The notes beneath the pieces were generated by a model. It did no database searches, had not been told where the DNA came from, and saw nothing but the letters and a program-made list of their open reading frames with translations. The translations under genes and the position numbers were made by a program. A stretch of DNA of 64,000 nucleotides from Symsagittifera roscoffensis (lineage: Eukaryota; Xenacoelomorpha; Acoela; Convolutidae): NCBI RefSeq assembly GCF_963678635.1, contig NW_026970869.1, positions 19,283 to 83,282 on the forward strand, given 5' to 3'. The first letter of the stretch is position 1. Every line of letters begins with the position of its first letter. Below, in pieces: positions 23,675-35,900 of the stretch.

Positions 23675-24240
23675 CAAGACTGCTCGCTTCAAGGCGAAGC
23701 CCTGAATGATTCTACTGCCTCTTCAGGTATATGACGCCGTGTTACAAGAAAAATTTGAAAAAAAAAAACATTTCTAAAAAATGAAAAAAAAATTAAAGTT
23801 TTTTGGAGATTTTTTAAAACAAACCCCACACGCTATGTAACGTACGAAGTAATATATTTTGCATGTTTTAAATGTATTAAATGTATCAAATAGCATGCCT
23901 CAATTCAATTTTGAACAATTTCTTAGAGGGATTGAATTTCCACTCACGCACTAATACCGCGAATTATATCACCAATTTGGAACGATTTCTGAGACGGATT
24001 AACTGTCGCGCGTTAATCGTCCTAAATTGGCAAAAATGACAATATTTAAAAACCCAAAATTTAACAAAAAGTTATCACTGGTGAAACATTTTTTGAAATT
24101 AAACGCATGACACCAATATCCTTCGAAAAAGAAAAGAAAATTTTGTGAAACGACAACAGTTAAGAAGTGGAAATTTGTGGGGAGAAAGAAAACCATCCCG
24201 AGTTCAGTTTTTCCATCAGTTTTGTCGACAGTTGGAGCAA
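23675..24240 (-). mobile_element. TTGTTCCGAC-family element, diverged
   Basis: It begins 'caagactgctcgcttcaagg', has a decayed hairpin ('caaggcgaagccctga') and ends 'gttggagcaa', a mutated TTGTTCCGAC complement. It contains the acgcg/ggattaa central block. It abuts the left side of the interrupted TIR element at 24241-27240. Confidence 0.7.
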
Positions 24241-24412
24241 TGGAGAATTTATACGGACCGCATAAACTTTATACACGGAAACTTTTCAAGAACTTTTATA
24301 TTTTAAAATTTTTACAGATTAACGTAATTAGAGAACCGATTTATCTACAACCATTTTTCAAACGATACTCGAATCTCAACAAATATAATCATTATATTTT
24401 CACCAAAATTAA

Positions 24413-24944
24413 TTGTCCAGACTTTCGATACGAAAGTAACGGAACATTTGTGCTCGGGTGGGTTTTTTTTTCTTCAGACAAATTTCGACTTTTTAACTAG
24501 CCATTTTAGACAGAAATTTTTTTAAATCATTCAAAAAGTTTTGTTGTCCTGAGCTTAAATTTGAAAAGATATCTCACCTGTGATTGTTTTTTGTAAAGCT
24601 AAGGGGGTTCAATTATTGCCATTTTGGCCCATTGGGGACAATTAACGCGCGATGAATTTCGCGATATTAACGCGTAAGCGGAGAGTTAATCCGTCTTAGA
24701 AATCGTTCCAAATTGGTTGAAAGAAGCTTATTTGTCATAATTGATGTGTTACAATGAGGAAAATTTATGCATTTGAACTTTATATGACGTGTGGGGGATG
24801 ATTTCATAAAATATTTTAGAATTTTAGAATTTTTTTTTTTCATTTTATTTTCTTACATTTATTTTTTTAAGTTACTGCTGCTCCATAAACCTTAAAAAGC
24901 AGTCGGAACCTTCAGGGTTTCGCCCTGATACGAGCAGTCTTGTT
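24413..24944 (+). mobile_element. TTGTTCCGAC-family element, subfamily A, nested
   Basis: This full copy is inserted in the older TIR element. The flanks are TTAA on the left (before TTGTCCAGAC) and TTAA on the right (after CAGTCTTG). The homologous unoccupied site at about 2418-2437 shows the host sequence without the insert. Confidence 0.85.
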
Positions 24945-25072
24945 AAGTTTTAGTGCCAAAATATTCAAGTGTTTATTTTTTTTAAACATGTATATAATCT
25001 GTAGATAATCTTTCTAGTCTGAATATAATCTTTGTACAACAAAACCTGCTCATAATGTTTAGATAATCTTTA

Positions 25073-25594
25073 TTGTTCCGACTTTCGATACAAAAGTAAC
25101 GGAATATTTGTGCTCGGGGTGGGTTTTTTTTTCTTCAGACAAATTTCGACTTTTTAACTAGCCATTTTTGACGGAATTTTTTTATATCATTCGAAAGGTA
25201 TTGTTGTCCTGAGCTCAAATTTGAAAAGATATTTTACCTGTGATCATTTTTCGTAAAATTACAGGGGTTTAAATATTGCAATTTTGGCCAATTTGGGACA
25301 ATTAACGCGCGATATTTCGCGCTATTAACGCGTAAGCGGAGAGTTAATCCGTCTTAGAAATTGTTGCAAATTGGTCAAAAGAAGCTTATTTGCCATAATT
25401 GGTGTGACAAGGAGCGAAATCTATCTTTTTTTATATGGCGTGTGGGGGGATGATTTTCACAAAAAATTTAAAATTTTAGAAAAAAAAATTTCATTTTTCT
25501 TATTTCATTGAATTTTTTAATGTTATTACTGCTCCATAAACCTTAAAAGGCAGTCGGAACATTCAGGGCTTCGCCCTGATACGAGCAGTCTTGT
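25073..25594 (+). mobile_element. TTGTTCCGAC-family element, subfamily A, nested
   Basis: This is the best-preserved copy. The 5' end reads TTGTTCCGACTTTCGATAC. The internal 3' motif AGTCGGAACA is the exact reverse complement of 5' TGTTCCGACT. The hairpin TCAGGGCTTCGCCCTGA has a 7-bp stem and 3-nt loop, and the tail is TACGAGCAGTCTTG. The flanks are TTTA on both sides. Confidence 0.9.
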
Positions 25595-26599
25595 TTAGTC
25601 TGTAAAATTGCTTGTTTCGTCCAAAGTTATAGATATCGTAGCAGTTTTATTTCTGATCATCCAAAAATATGTACATATTAAATACAGATTAAATGCTGAT
25701 TTTCTCAACATCATACTCGCCAACCAGATATTATGAGTACATTGAAATTAAATTGATGCTTCTTGTATACTGATTCTATTTAGATTATATTCAGGTTTCT
25801 ACAGATTATACTCAGTTTTATACAGGTTTTATACAACCTCTATACATATTATATAAAGATTATATGCTGATTATCTCAACATACTGCCCAACCAGATATT
25901 ATACGCATAATGATTTTGAATTGTAAAGAATGCTTTTGCTTAAATTTTTGTACTGATGCTTGTTCTGAAAAAAAAAAATTAAAATCAGAGTTGTGAAATG
26001 AGTCGCAGGACAAACTAATTGCTCAGTTTAAATTTTTCTAGTTGATGTTTTTCCTAGTTTTTCTGATGTTTTTCCTAAGGAATTGCGTAAAATTACACTC
26101 ACGTTAATCTGTAGGTTTTTCTATAAAAGAGATCTTTATCAATTTATAACTTAGCGGGAAGGGTTCGCCCGGAAAATTTTTTTACTACTAATGCAAAACT
26201 TCTTCACAGTCATTTATAACAATAACCAGTCCAGCGCATTTCTGTTGGAAGAAAATCAGCACAAATTTGAAAAGTTAAATTATAACGACAAGTTTTTGCT
26301 GCTGCAAGATATTTCCACATTACTGATTTTTAATTTTGTTTTCTTATCAACTATTGGCAAAAAGTATTAACTGTAAAATTTCACTTTAATTTATTTACTC
26401 CAATTTTTTAACTGGCTGGTATGTTGAGAGAATCAGTATATATTTGTGTGTAATATGTATACACTCTGAATATAGTCTGTTTGTAACTTGTATGTAATCA
26501 CTATATACTTTTGTAGATAATAAATATTTCAAATGTCGATATCCTGTAAACAAATTATATAGGATTTGTTTGTAGTGTGCATTGATACAGAATAGTTTA

Positions 26600-27128
26600 T
26601 TGTTCCGACTTTCGATACGAAAGTAACGGAATATTTGTGCTCGGGGTGGGTTTTTTTTTTCTTCAGACAAATTTCGACTTTTTAACTAGCCATTCTTGAC
26701 GGAATTTTTAAATATCATTCGAAAGCTATTGTTGTCCTGAGCTTAAATTTGAAAAAATATTTCACCTGTGACCACTTTTCGTAAAGTTATGGGGGTTTAA
26801 AGATTGCAATTTCGGCCAATTTGGAACAATTAACGCGCGATATTTTTCGCGCTATTAACGCGTACGCGGAGATTTAATCCGCCTTAGAAATCGTTCCAAA
26901 TTGGTTCAAGAAAGCTTATATGCCATAATTGATATATTAATAGGAGCGAAATCTATCTTTTTGTACTTTATATGGCGTGTGGGGGGATGATTTTCATAAA
27001 AAAAATCAAATTTTAGAAAAAAAGTTTTCATTATTTTTTTATTTGATTTTTTTTTGTTATTACTGCTCATGAAATCTCAAAAGGCAGTCGGAACATTCAG
27101 GGCTTCACCCTGATACGAGCAGTCTTGT
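26600..27128 (+). mobile_element. TTGTTCCGAC-family element, subfamily A, nested
   Basis: This full copy has one stem mutation (TCAGGGCTTCACCCTGA). The flanks are TTTA left and TTAA right, so if there was a 4-bp duplication it has one change. Confidence 0.85.
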
Positions 27129-27240
27129 TAAAAGTATATAATTGACTTTCACCTAAGTATCTGAAATCTGTATTTTTTACTGTAGTTAATCGATTTTATC
27201 TAACTTTGTCACAGTGGGTATTGTACAAACAGACGCTACA

Positions 27241-29076
27241 ATTTTTTTTAAAAAAATTTAAACTAAAATTTTTCTGATTTTTTGGTTTAAAATGTTTGTT
27301 GATAGTTTTTATGAAGGTTAGGTTGAAAAGCAGCTGTTTCTCGTTTTTATGAGCAAAAACAGAACCTACAGGGACAGAATCTAAAGTTTATTTTCAGAAC
27401 CGACAGTTTATTTTCTTACAATGAAGACGCTGTCTGGATTACATGTAATTTATCACTACAATTTTTTCCTATAGAAAAATTCTTTCTCGTTGAAAAATAA
27501 AGAAATTGAATTCGTTAGAAATTTCCTAGAGTTTTGCTGCAAAATTATAGAAGCTTATTCAATAACCAGAAACAAAAAGGTAATTGGAAAATTATCAGTT
27601 CATTTTGTTTGAATGGCTTTTGTTGTTGACGTAGGGTTGCTTTCAAATTTCGTACAATTTTTGAGAAACCACTTCAAATTGCTATAAATCTATGAAAGAA
27701 AATGTCCAATAGATTGAAAATCCGATGTCGAAATACACATTTTTATCAAATCGTTACGTAAGAAGAAAAAAGAATCTCGAAAACAAACCAAAATTCGGTG
27801 AGGTGGTGTTCATTTAAGAAAACCATTGCATTCTATTTCAAATTGCCATTTTTGATACCCTCTGCTACCTAGAAAGCCTCTTTGCTCTAGCTGGAAAAAT
27901 TTTCAGCGAACTTTTTTGGAAAGCAAGTATGACATTTTGCCTTTTTTCTCTAGCATTTTCGGTTTTTCTGTATGAGTGAAATTTTTGGAGGTAGGATTGT
28001 TAATTTTTTTTTGATTATTTGTCATTTCGGATTTTCACACAGCATGTCTGTCAGCATCATTTCAGTAATGCTAGGTTGACTTCTTTTTTGTTGTAGAGCA
28101 GAAAAAAAAGCCAAATAATTGTTGACCTCTGTTGTAATTAAAATCCTCAGTTTTTTTGCTGAAATGATTTTCTACCTAAGCAAAAAACTTCGTAGTATTT
28201 GATTTTTTTTTAAAAGTAATGTTTTTTATTTTTGAACGTAATTCTTTTTTATATGGAGAGGGTGAGAAACAGACCACAACACTTAATGGCTTCGTGCCCT
28301 AAGTGTAAAAGCTAATAAAAGTTTTTTCTAGAAAAGTCATGACCAATTTTTTAAAGTTTTTAACTACCAGGCGCGAAACTGATATTTGTTTTTGACATAA
28401 GTTTTTGTTTGAAAATTTTAATAGTGTTCTGCCAGAATTACAGTCACGGGACATAGAACTTGCTTTTATAGTTTCTACGATCCAATGACTTTTTTTAAAT
28501 CATTTTCTTCGAAGCAATTCCAAATATAGGGTTAAAATTTTGACGCATGTGAGATGAAACTGTTTCAAAGAAGCCAATTAAATCAAATTGCAAAAAATAT
28601 TTACTTGAAGGCGTGAAATATCCGGTCAACCGCAATTAGTTTAACACGTGTTTTTGCTTTGGAAATATCCTTGCTCTATCCATAACCCAAGGAAGTAAAA
28701 AAGAATTTAGTAACATAAGTTGGTTTTTGAGAAACTAATTTTTAACAACTTGACTAACTTTTACGGCTGGGAAAAGTTCCTCAGTAAAAATTGAAAAAAA
28801 AAAATAATAAATAATAAAGTTTGTATTTACTTTGGCAATAAAGATATATTGAAAGTTTCTGAACACTTTTTTCCAGATAATTGAACAAAAATTAGAGACA
28901 ACCAAATTTCTCATGAGAACCCTGCGCATGGATCTCAGTAAGCATATAGTACGCATGAAAAAAAAACATGCGTTTTGTCGGAAATTAGAACTAAATAGGC
29001 GGTAAGCAAACTGTGGCAGTCATAGGATGCTCTTTATTCTTGCACAAAGCTGAACAAAAATGAGTCTAATATTTTT
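27241..29076. other. AT-rich intron sequence, no gene
   Basis: I found no exon with splice signals and no clear repeat family in this 1.8-kb stretch. The short open frames are not supported. Confidence 0.45.
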
Positions 29077-29130
29077 AACAAGACTACACATATCAGGATA
29101 AAGCCTTGATTGATCCAATTGCTGCTCAAA
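29077..29130 (-). repeat. Terminal fragment of a TTGTTCCGAC-family element, subfamily B-like
   Basis: Only the tail and hairpin end remain ('caagactacacatatcagga', then 'taaagccttga'). It matches the reverse complement of the end at 32510-32554. Confidence 0.6.
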
Positions 29131-29358
29131 CTCATATAAGCAAACCATCTTTTAAGGAAATTTAAAACATTATAAAACCTCAAAGAAAAATTGAAAACAA
29201 CCTTGATGTTTTCTACAGGGTTAAAATGTTTTAGAACACGCATTTTAAAGAACAAAATGAATAAAAAGCGTCTGCATTATTACTACTAGTTGCAAAAAAC
29301 GCATCAAACCAAAGAGAAATTATATTTTTTTGAGCATTGATTTTCCCAAACTAGATAA

Positions 29359-29897
29359 ATGTTCCGACTTTTGATACGGAAGTAATGGAATATTTCTGCT
29401 CGGGGTGGGTTTTTTTCTTCAGACAAAACTCTTTTTAACTAGCCATTTTTGACGGAATTTTTTATATCATTCGAAAAGTATTGTTTTCCTGAGCTTAAAT
29501 TTGAAAAGATTTTTCACCTGTGATCTTTTTTTTAAGTTTAGAGAGGTTTAAAGATTGACATTATGGCCAATTTGGGACAATTAACAAGCGATATAATGCG
29601 CGCTATTAATGCGTAAGCGGAGATTTAATCCGTCTTAGAAATCGTTCCAAATTGGTTCAAGGAAGCTTATTTGCCTTAGTTAATTAGTTAATAGGAGCGA
29701 AATCTATTCTGTTGTACTTTATTTGGCGCGTGGGGGGATGGTTTTAGAAAAAATCAGAAAAACTTCAAATTTCAGAAAAAATATTTTTTCATTTCATATC
29801 ATTACATTTAATAAGTTAATGATTTTTAGGTAATTACTGCTCCATAAACCTTAAAAGACAGTCGGAACATTTAAGGCCCTGATACGAGCTGTCTTGT
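29359..29897 (+). mobile_element. TTGTTCCGAC-family element, subfamily A
   Basis: It starts ATGTTCCGACTTTTGATACG and contains the G-rich patch and the central block. The end is 'aaggccctgatacgagct' then GTCTTG, so the hairpin has lost part of one arm. It is non-coding. Confidence 0.82.
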
Positions 29898-30675
29898 TCG
29901 GTTTTGAAATCACAATAAAGTTTGTGTTTTTTGATCGCAGATAAAAAAATTTTCCCAATTAGATTTCAGAGCGTCAATTCAGAGCGTCATTCAGATGGTA
30001 AAAAATTTCACTCAAAAAGGGAAAACTTTGAGAATTGTTTAAGAACAAAGCACACCGAGCACATATATTGCATTCATTCGTTGAAAGTCAAAACAACAAA
30101 CTGTTTTGTTTTCAGTTCAAGTTCCAGATGTTTCTTTATTCGAGTGTGTGCTTGATCGATAAAATTGGTTATAACTTCTTTGTTTTGAGGCGCCAATTCA
30201 TTAACTCTTTGACTTAAGTCTTTTTTTTTCACTCTAATTAGTCTGAGTAACAAAACATTTGAACTGTGTTTTTTCTCATTTTCCCTGAAATTATTACTGC
30301 AGTTCCATTTCAGGTCAATGTACAACTGAAGGGATTCAATATTGTTCAAGTTTGATTCTACTTAACGCTAATTTACCTCACAATTTGTGGTGGAAACGGA
30401 AATGATAATCCAAAAAGTTTATTTTGAAAGTAAAAGCTATTTAAAAACTGTTTCGACTTGCCGTGGTTTTCTTAATGTTAGAAATGTGCATTCAGCTAGG
30501 CCCAACCTTTTTTTTGAGTGATTAGTTTATTTGGACGCATTAGTGTCTTCAGTCAGCTTGAGGTTAAAATGCAGCTAAATCTCAATATTAATCAAGAAAA
30601 GGTGAAGTCAATTTTTGAAAACAATTGCATAATCTAGTCCAAATAGTAATTTCCCGCATTTAAGAAAAGTGAAAA

Positions 30676-31540
30676 CAAATCGATTATAATGGATTTTTGT
30701 GGTCTAAAGTGTTGTAAATATAATCGATTCCCATGTTACGTTCAGACAACAAAATTGGACTAAAAATGCATTTTTAAATCCATTTGTTCTCGCCAAAACA
30801 AAATGCATTGTAATTCATTTCGAATCCATTATAATGGATTTTATTATAAATAGGAAATCACATTAGAATGGATTTTTTGCCTCTTTATTTTTGTTTCGCG
30901 CGTCGGGCAAAGTTTTGCAAAAGATTTCGTTAAGCTCCTCCACCCCACCCCTAACGTTTGCCCCTTTGCTCCCCCCCCCCCCACTGAAACCCCCCATACC
31001 TGAACACCCCCCGCCTGAACAACCCCCACCTAGACATCCCCCACGCCCACCTTCCCATCACTGAACCCCCCCCCCCCTGAACACCCCCACCTGAACAACC
31101 CCCCCACCTGAACACCCACCCCCCACCTGATCCCACCCCTCCCCCACCTGAACCCCCCACTCCTAAGCTGTGAACCAAACGTTACTTTGTTGTAAATGGG
31201 CAAACGCTAGGGGGTAATGGAAGGGGATTTAGTCCACCTCCAACTTTACTATCAACAAGGAACAACAAGTAACCAACGTATCAGCGTTAATTTAAAATGT
31301 AGAAAAGAATTCATGTGCATTGAAATCCGCATCTCAGCAGAGGTGAAAGAAAATCGATTAGAATTTAGTTTCATTGTCAGTGTCCACAATAGTGAAAAAA
31401 ATCGAATATAATGGATGAAAAAAGGATTTTGTTGCCTCAAAAAAAAAGTAATAATAAAATCTATTTTTAATTGATCATAATCGATTTGTTTTCCCTTTTG
31501 TGGACACTGACAAGGAACTCAATTATAATCGATTTTTATT
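30676..31540. mobile_element. Element with AATCGATTATAAT ends and a C-rich core
   Basis: The left end 'aaatcgattataatggattt' (30676) and the right end at about 31519-31540 form inverted repeats around AATCGATTATAAT. The core at 30935-31160 is a C-rich minisatellite. A second copy (44634-45122 plus 53034-53400) was split by the 7.9-kb Ty3 element. No protein was recognised. The glycine-rich open frames on the minus strand are by-products of the C-rich repeats. Confidence 0.6.
30935..31160. repeat. C-rich minisatellite
   Basis: Irregular repeats of the type 'cccccacctgaaca' with C-runs of up to about 13. The minus strand is correspondingly G-rich with many G3+ runs, so G-quadruplex (minus) and i-motif (plus) structures are possible. 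The minus strand is the sense strand of the receptor gene, so the pre-mRNA would carry the G-runs. Confidence 0.85.
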
Positions 31541-34500
31541 CATGAAACTCTAGTGCGGGTTAATATGCTCTTGTACATCTTGCTAGAAAAAGCTCAACCA
31601 ATTATCGAGGAGCATTTCCGGGAGGCAAAATGCTACTCTGCAAAAAAAAAACACTCCGAAGGTTTGAAATCAACAACTTCGTTTCTTGTAATCTGGCTTT
31701 CAAATATCTCAAATTTCGACAAATCAGCCGTAATTAGTGTTTTCAATTCGTTGTAGAAAAAAACCTATTTTGAAAAAACTTGTAAATTGGATGTGTGCTC
31801 TAAATTCTGAGCATTTTTCTGTCTTTGCACAAGTAAAGCATTTTTTTCCGGCTTTAGAAGAAAGTGAGGAATGTATATGCCCTGGGTAGCTTGCACTAGA
31901 CAAAAAGGGGCAATAAAACAGTGCCGAATAACAACCGTGCCAAAAACGAAAATGCTGTTCAGCAATGCCAAAAACTATTTTGAATATTGTTTTTACTCAT
32001 CCCAAATCACTGAGAACATTATCATACCAAAATCTGCGGAAGTTGAGAAGCCATAAATTGCCATTTTAATTGACGCCGCTTTTTAAACAAAAAATGGTAC
32101 AAGCGCGGCGTCATTATTGTTTCCGAACGAACAATTAACTCAACAAATTGTCGAGTTTTCTTCTCGATTTTGCTCAAAAACAAAGCAGTATTCAAGCAAA
32201 TTGCCATTAATTTGCAAACAGAACTGAAAAATTTTCAAATGCTTTCATTTTTTGGCAATGTTGAATGCCTCCGATTAAAGTGCGGATTGGCAGCTGGAAA
32301 AATACTTGGATATTTTGTTTTAATACGCGATTATTTATGTGTGGCAAATTATCCCGCTGAAATTCATTCCAAATTGAGTTGATGCAAAATATTTGGTCGT
32401 AATAATTTCATAAAAGACTCAAATTCTTACACCCTTTTTATTGTCAGCCTAAAATTCATAGTAGTCAATATTTCATTTACCAAAAGCTAATCGAGACTAA
32501 TTAATGGGCTGTAGGAACATTCAAGGCTTTGTCCTGATACGAGCAGTCTTGTTCGGATGTATGCACAATTTTTTGGATGTGTGGCATATGAAATATCTCT
32601 ACAAACTCAGTCAATAGCATATCTTCAACGGAAGCTGGAGTTGTTTCTGTTAATTGGCCCAAAACTATCATAAAGGTTGATTGAATGAGAATCCAGAATC
32701 CGCCTGCTGGAATGAGAATCCAGAACTTTCTACGCTGATATTAACACCGACTCGTCAGTTTCGAGGAAACCAATTATTTTCAAACCAACAAAAAGATCAG
32801 AGAGCTTGTTAAAACTCATTTTTATTGCTTAGTGGTTATCTTAGCTTTTCATTTGACTGCAAGCTTAAAGAATGGTAAAAACTCTCAAGAGTAAACGAGT
32901 AGGAAAAATTTTGAAGAAAATATTGACGATGTTGGATTAGGCATCGTAAATATCATTTTAATTTATCCTTATTGATTTTGATGAGAAAAAATTGGAAACT
33001 CCTTATTTTTCGACCTGAGATATCTGAATAGTTTATGGAATTGGTATTCCCATTGGCATTCACACTGAGTTGGTTGAGAAATGATAAATTTTTAGAGTTT
33101 TTTTATGGTCTTATAGACAAATTTTTACCAAATTTTCATCATAATGGGTAGTGATTAATAGTGATTAATGCGTCCAATAGGGAGGCATGCATCACCAATC
33201 TCAACTCCGCAGTACCAATTTGTCATCTTATTACGTATGATGCGTCCTTTGAACTATGTTTTTTGGCTTGGCTCCTTCCTGGGAAATTTTATCAACCTCG
33301 GCAGTGTGAAGGAAAAACTCGACTATAGAAAATCAATTTGTAATTGACTGCAAAAACTTCCACTGAATTAGTCAAAAAACAAAAAATGCAAAGAAAAAAA
33401 AGTTGTTTTTTTTTTCGAATACAGTTTTAAACTTTATTGAACCCTCTTTAATAAAACAGTAAGAAAACTCAAGGTAGGACATCAAAATTTCAAAAATGCC
33501 ATCACGCAAAATATAAAATTTTTCTGAACCTTTTTTATCGGAACCTTTATCAAAATCAAGAAAAGGCAGTGGTATAAGTTCTGTTTAATTCCCCCCTCGA
33601 GTCGGATCGTTTCGATAATTGACTCTAAGGCATCAACTGAACTTCGATTTTGTCCGAAGCCAATTTGTGGAACTTATGAAAGTTTTATCGAAAGCGATAC
33701 GTAAAAAAATAAGTCTTTAATTATCTGATTTGAAACATCCTTTTGAACCGGAAATGTTTTTGCAATTTTTATGCACGCTGGGAAATAGCAGTTTAAGAAC
33801 ACTTGTGATTAACTTTTCAGCGCTGAGGCAATTTTGTTAACTGCTGATTTGAAAAACATGATTCAAAATGTAATATATTTTGATTTAAAATTTTGTTCTC
33901 AAATTTTTAGCCGCTTCAACATTCCTTGTAAGTTTTGTCGTTACTCATTAACTAGGCCGCTTTTTTTCGCTTGTGCTATTTTTTTTTCTCCTATGCTGCT
34001 TGAGTGACAAATAGTTATCGAAGCCTCCGACCTCTCTGTCATCGAAATCTTTTTCATTGTTTTCATTGTTTTGTTTGCTTCTACCGAATATTCCATTGAC
34101 AAAATTGAAAATTTTCTGCAATTACCTATTTTTAGCCTCTGTGTTAAGTTTATGTTGATAGTGTGATCTTTTCTTGTACAGTAGAAATTGTATATTTTTT
34201 TTGCCTGCTCTTTTTTCGCTGTTAAGAGTAGTTTTTTGTTTCTGATTGAGTTGCTAGAGCCTATAGTTTCTATTTGCTCCATTTTCAATGATGTTAGCTA
34301 CCCATACTTTTCGTTTTTGATCTTGATTTTTTTCTGGCAACAAATTGTCTTATAGTTCAGGTAAACTCGTAATCAATTTTTCAAAAAGCGTTCTCACGAT
34401 CAAAAGGTGTGAAAAAGCAAGTATTATATGATAATTTTATCCAGATTTTTTTTATGAACTTGATGTCAGTTTATTTCAATGTCTTCTTCGAAAAACAACT

Positions 34501-35195
34501 CGAGCAACTTAAGAGTCTTGAAAAGTAACTTAAAATAATGATGGAGTATTTCTGCTCGGTGTGGTTTCTTTAATTCAACGATTTTTCTAATCTTTGAACT
34601 CTAGAGGAGTTTTCTACAGCATCGGAATATGAGAAACTGATATGAAAATTCAAAAAGATATTTTGCTCTCATAACGCATAGGCGAGAAAACAATCCAGTT
34701 CAAAAATCATTTCATGTTGTCCTCGTCCGAAAACAGATTCAATCAATAAATTCACTGCGCCGATGGATTTCATCCCAGGGATGAATGCAAACCAGAACAA
34801 ACTGGATATAATGAGCAAGAAGATGATGAGAATTGAGCCAGGCAGGACTGGACACTAACGACTTAAAATCGATAAAATTGAGCTTTCAGCTTGCGTATTT
34901 TGGGACCTTGATTTCAGCTTTTAAATACAGAACTTAAAAGTCTTGAAAAGTAACTTAGAATAAGGATGGTACTTTTCAAGACTTGGCAACAAAGTAACAA
35001 CCTTATTGATTTCGAATTTGACTGACCGATTCAATCAATAACGGGTTACTGAATTAAAACAAACCTTCCATACTATAACTTGGAAAGTTGTTTTAATTCG
35101 TGCAAAAACCGGTTAAGGGAAATTTTTAAGGGTTGCTTGTCTCTTTGACTGTAAATATGTGCGGTTAGTTTAAGTACGAACCCGTACAGAAATAA
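31541..35195. other. Intron sequence with one subfamily B fragment
   Basis: At about 32390-32554 (plus) lies the 3' part of a subfamily B element ending 'gatacgagcagtcttgtt', with a mismatched hairpin TCAAGGCTTTGTCCTGA. A faint piece of subfamily A 5' sequence ('tatttctgctcggtgtgg') is at 34544. A 115-codon low-complexity frame at 33941-34288 (minus) is unsupported. No exon was found. Confidence 0.45.
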
Positions 35196-35900
35196 AATAA
35201 AAATACAGATATGATACAGGTTAATACATAAAGATACAGGTTAATCCATTTGTTGTGAGATTGTATATCTGTCCTGAACTGTATCAGACATGTTCAGACC
35301 TGGAAGATACAACAATTTTAATATTACAGAAAAAAAAATACAGATATGCCCAGGGTTAATCCATTTGTTGTGAGATTGCATATCTGTCCTGAACTGTATC
35401 AGACATGTTCAGACCTGGAAGATACAACAATTTTAATATTACAGAAAAAAAAATACAGATATGCCCAGGGTGAATCCATTTGTTGTTAGATTGCATATCT
35501 GTCCTGAATTGCATCAGACATGATCAGACCTGGAAGATACAACAAGTTTAATGTTACAGAAAAAAAAATACAGATATGCCCAGGTTGAATCCATTTGTTG
35601 TGAGATTGCATATCTGTCCTGAGCTGTATCAGACATGTTCAGACCTGGAAGATACAACAATTTTAATATTACAGAAAAAAAATAAAAATACAGATATGCC
35701 CAGGGTGAATCCATTTGTTGTTAGATTGCATATCTGTCCTGAACTGCATCAGACATGATCAGACCTGGAAGATACAACAAGTTTAATGTTACAGAAAAAA
35801 ATAAAAATACAGATATGCCCAGGTTGAATCCATTTGTTGTGAGAATGCATATCTGTCCTGAACTGCTTCAGACCTGATCAGATCTGAAAAATTTATTTTT
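35196..35900. repeat. Tandem repeat, unit 115-120 bp, about 6 copies
   Basis: The phrase 'acagatatgcccagg' recurs at about 35340, 35455, 35570, 35690 and 35809, giving periods of 115, 115, 120 and 119. Each unit also holds 'atatctgtcctgaactg', 'cagacatgttcagacctgg' and 'gatacaacaa'. The first, variant unit starts near 35196. Short open frames across it (35514-35714, 35576-35758) are repeat by-products. Confidence 0.92.

Larger units (their letters stand above)
24241..27240. mobile_element. Second copy of the 2.27-kb TIR element, split by three insertions
   Basis: Fragments 24310-24412, 24945-25072, 25595-26599 and 27129-27240 match successive parts of the element at 2271-3431, for example 'gatttatctacaaccatttt' and 'agttttagtgccaaaa'. 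The right end at about 27198-27225 carries the same inverted terminal motif (tttgtcacagtgggtat). Three subfamily A copies sit in the gaps. The interior at 25660-25880 is partly in inverted orientation. Confidence 0.6.

Noticed and set aside
26395-26670. Short frames starting MSEEKK that recur (26395, 20518, 18830, 63268)
   Set aside because: They are translations of the conserved G-rich patch of the TTGTTCCGAC family, not a protein family.
18371-29897. Palindromic hairpin ends of subfamily A, considered as transcription terminators
   Set aside because: They sit at the ends of mobile elements in a eukaryotic intron. Bacterial-type termination does not apply.
30951-31178. Glycine-rich minus-strand frame
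   Set aside because: It is simply the translation of the C-rich minisatellite.
33941-34288. 115-codon minus-strand frame
   Set aside because: Low-complexity Lys/Ile/Ser composition with no motif, splice signals or neighbours. Chance in AT-rich DNA is likely.
35196-35900. Regular direct repeats, considered as a CRISPR array
   Set aside because: The whole 115-120-bp unit repeats, with no unique spacers, in a eukaryotic intron. It is a minisatellite.
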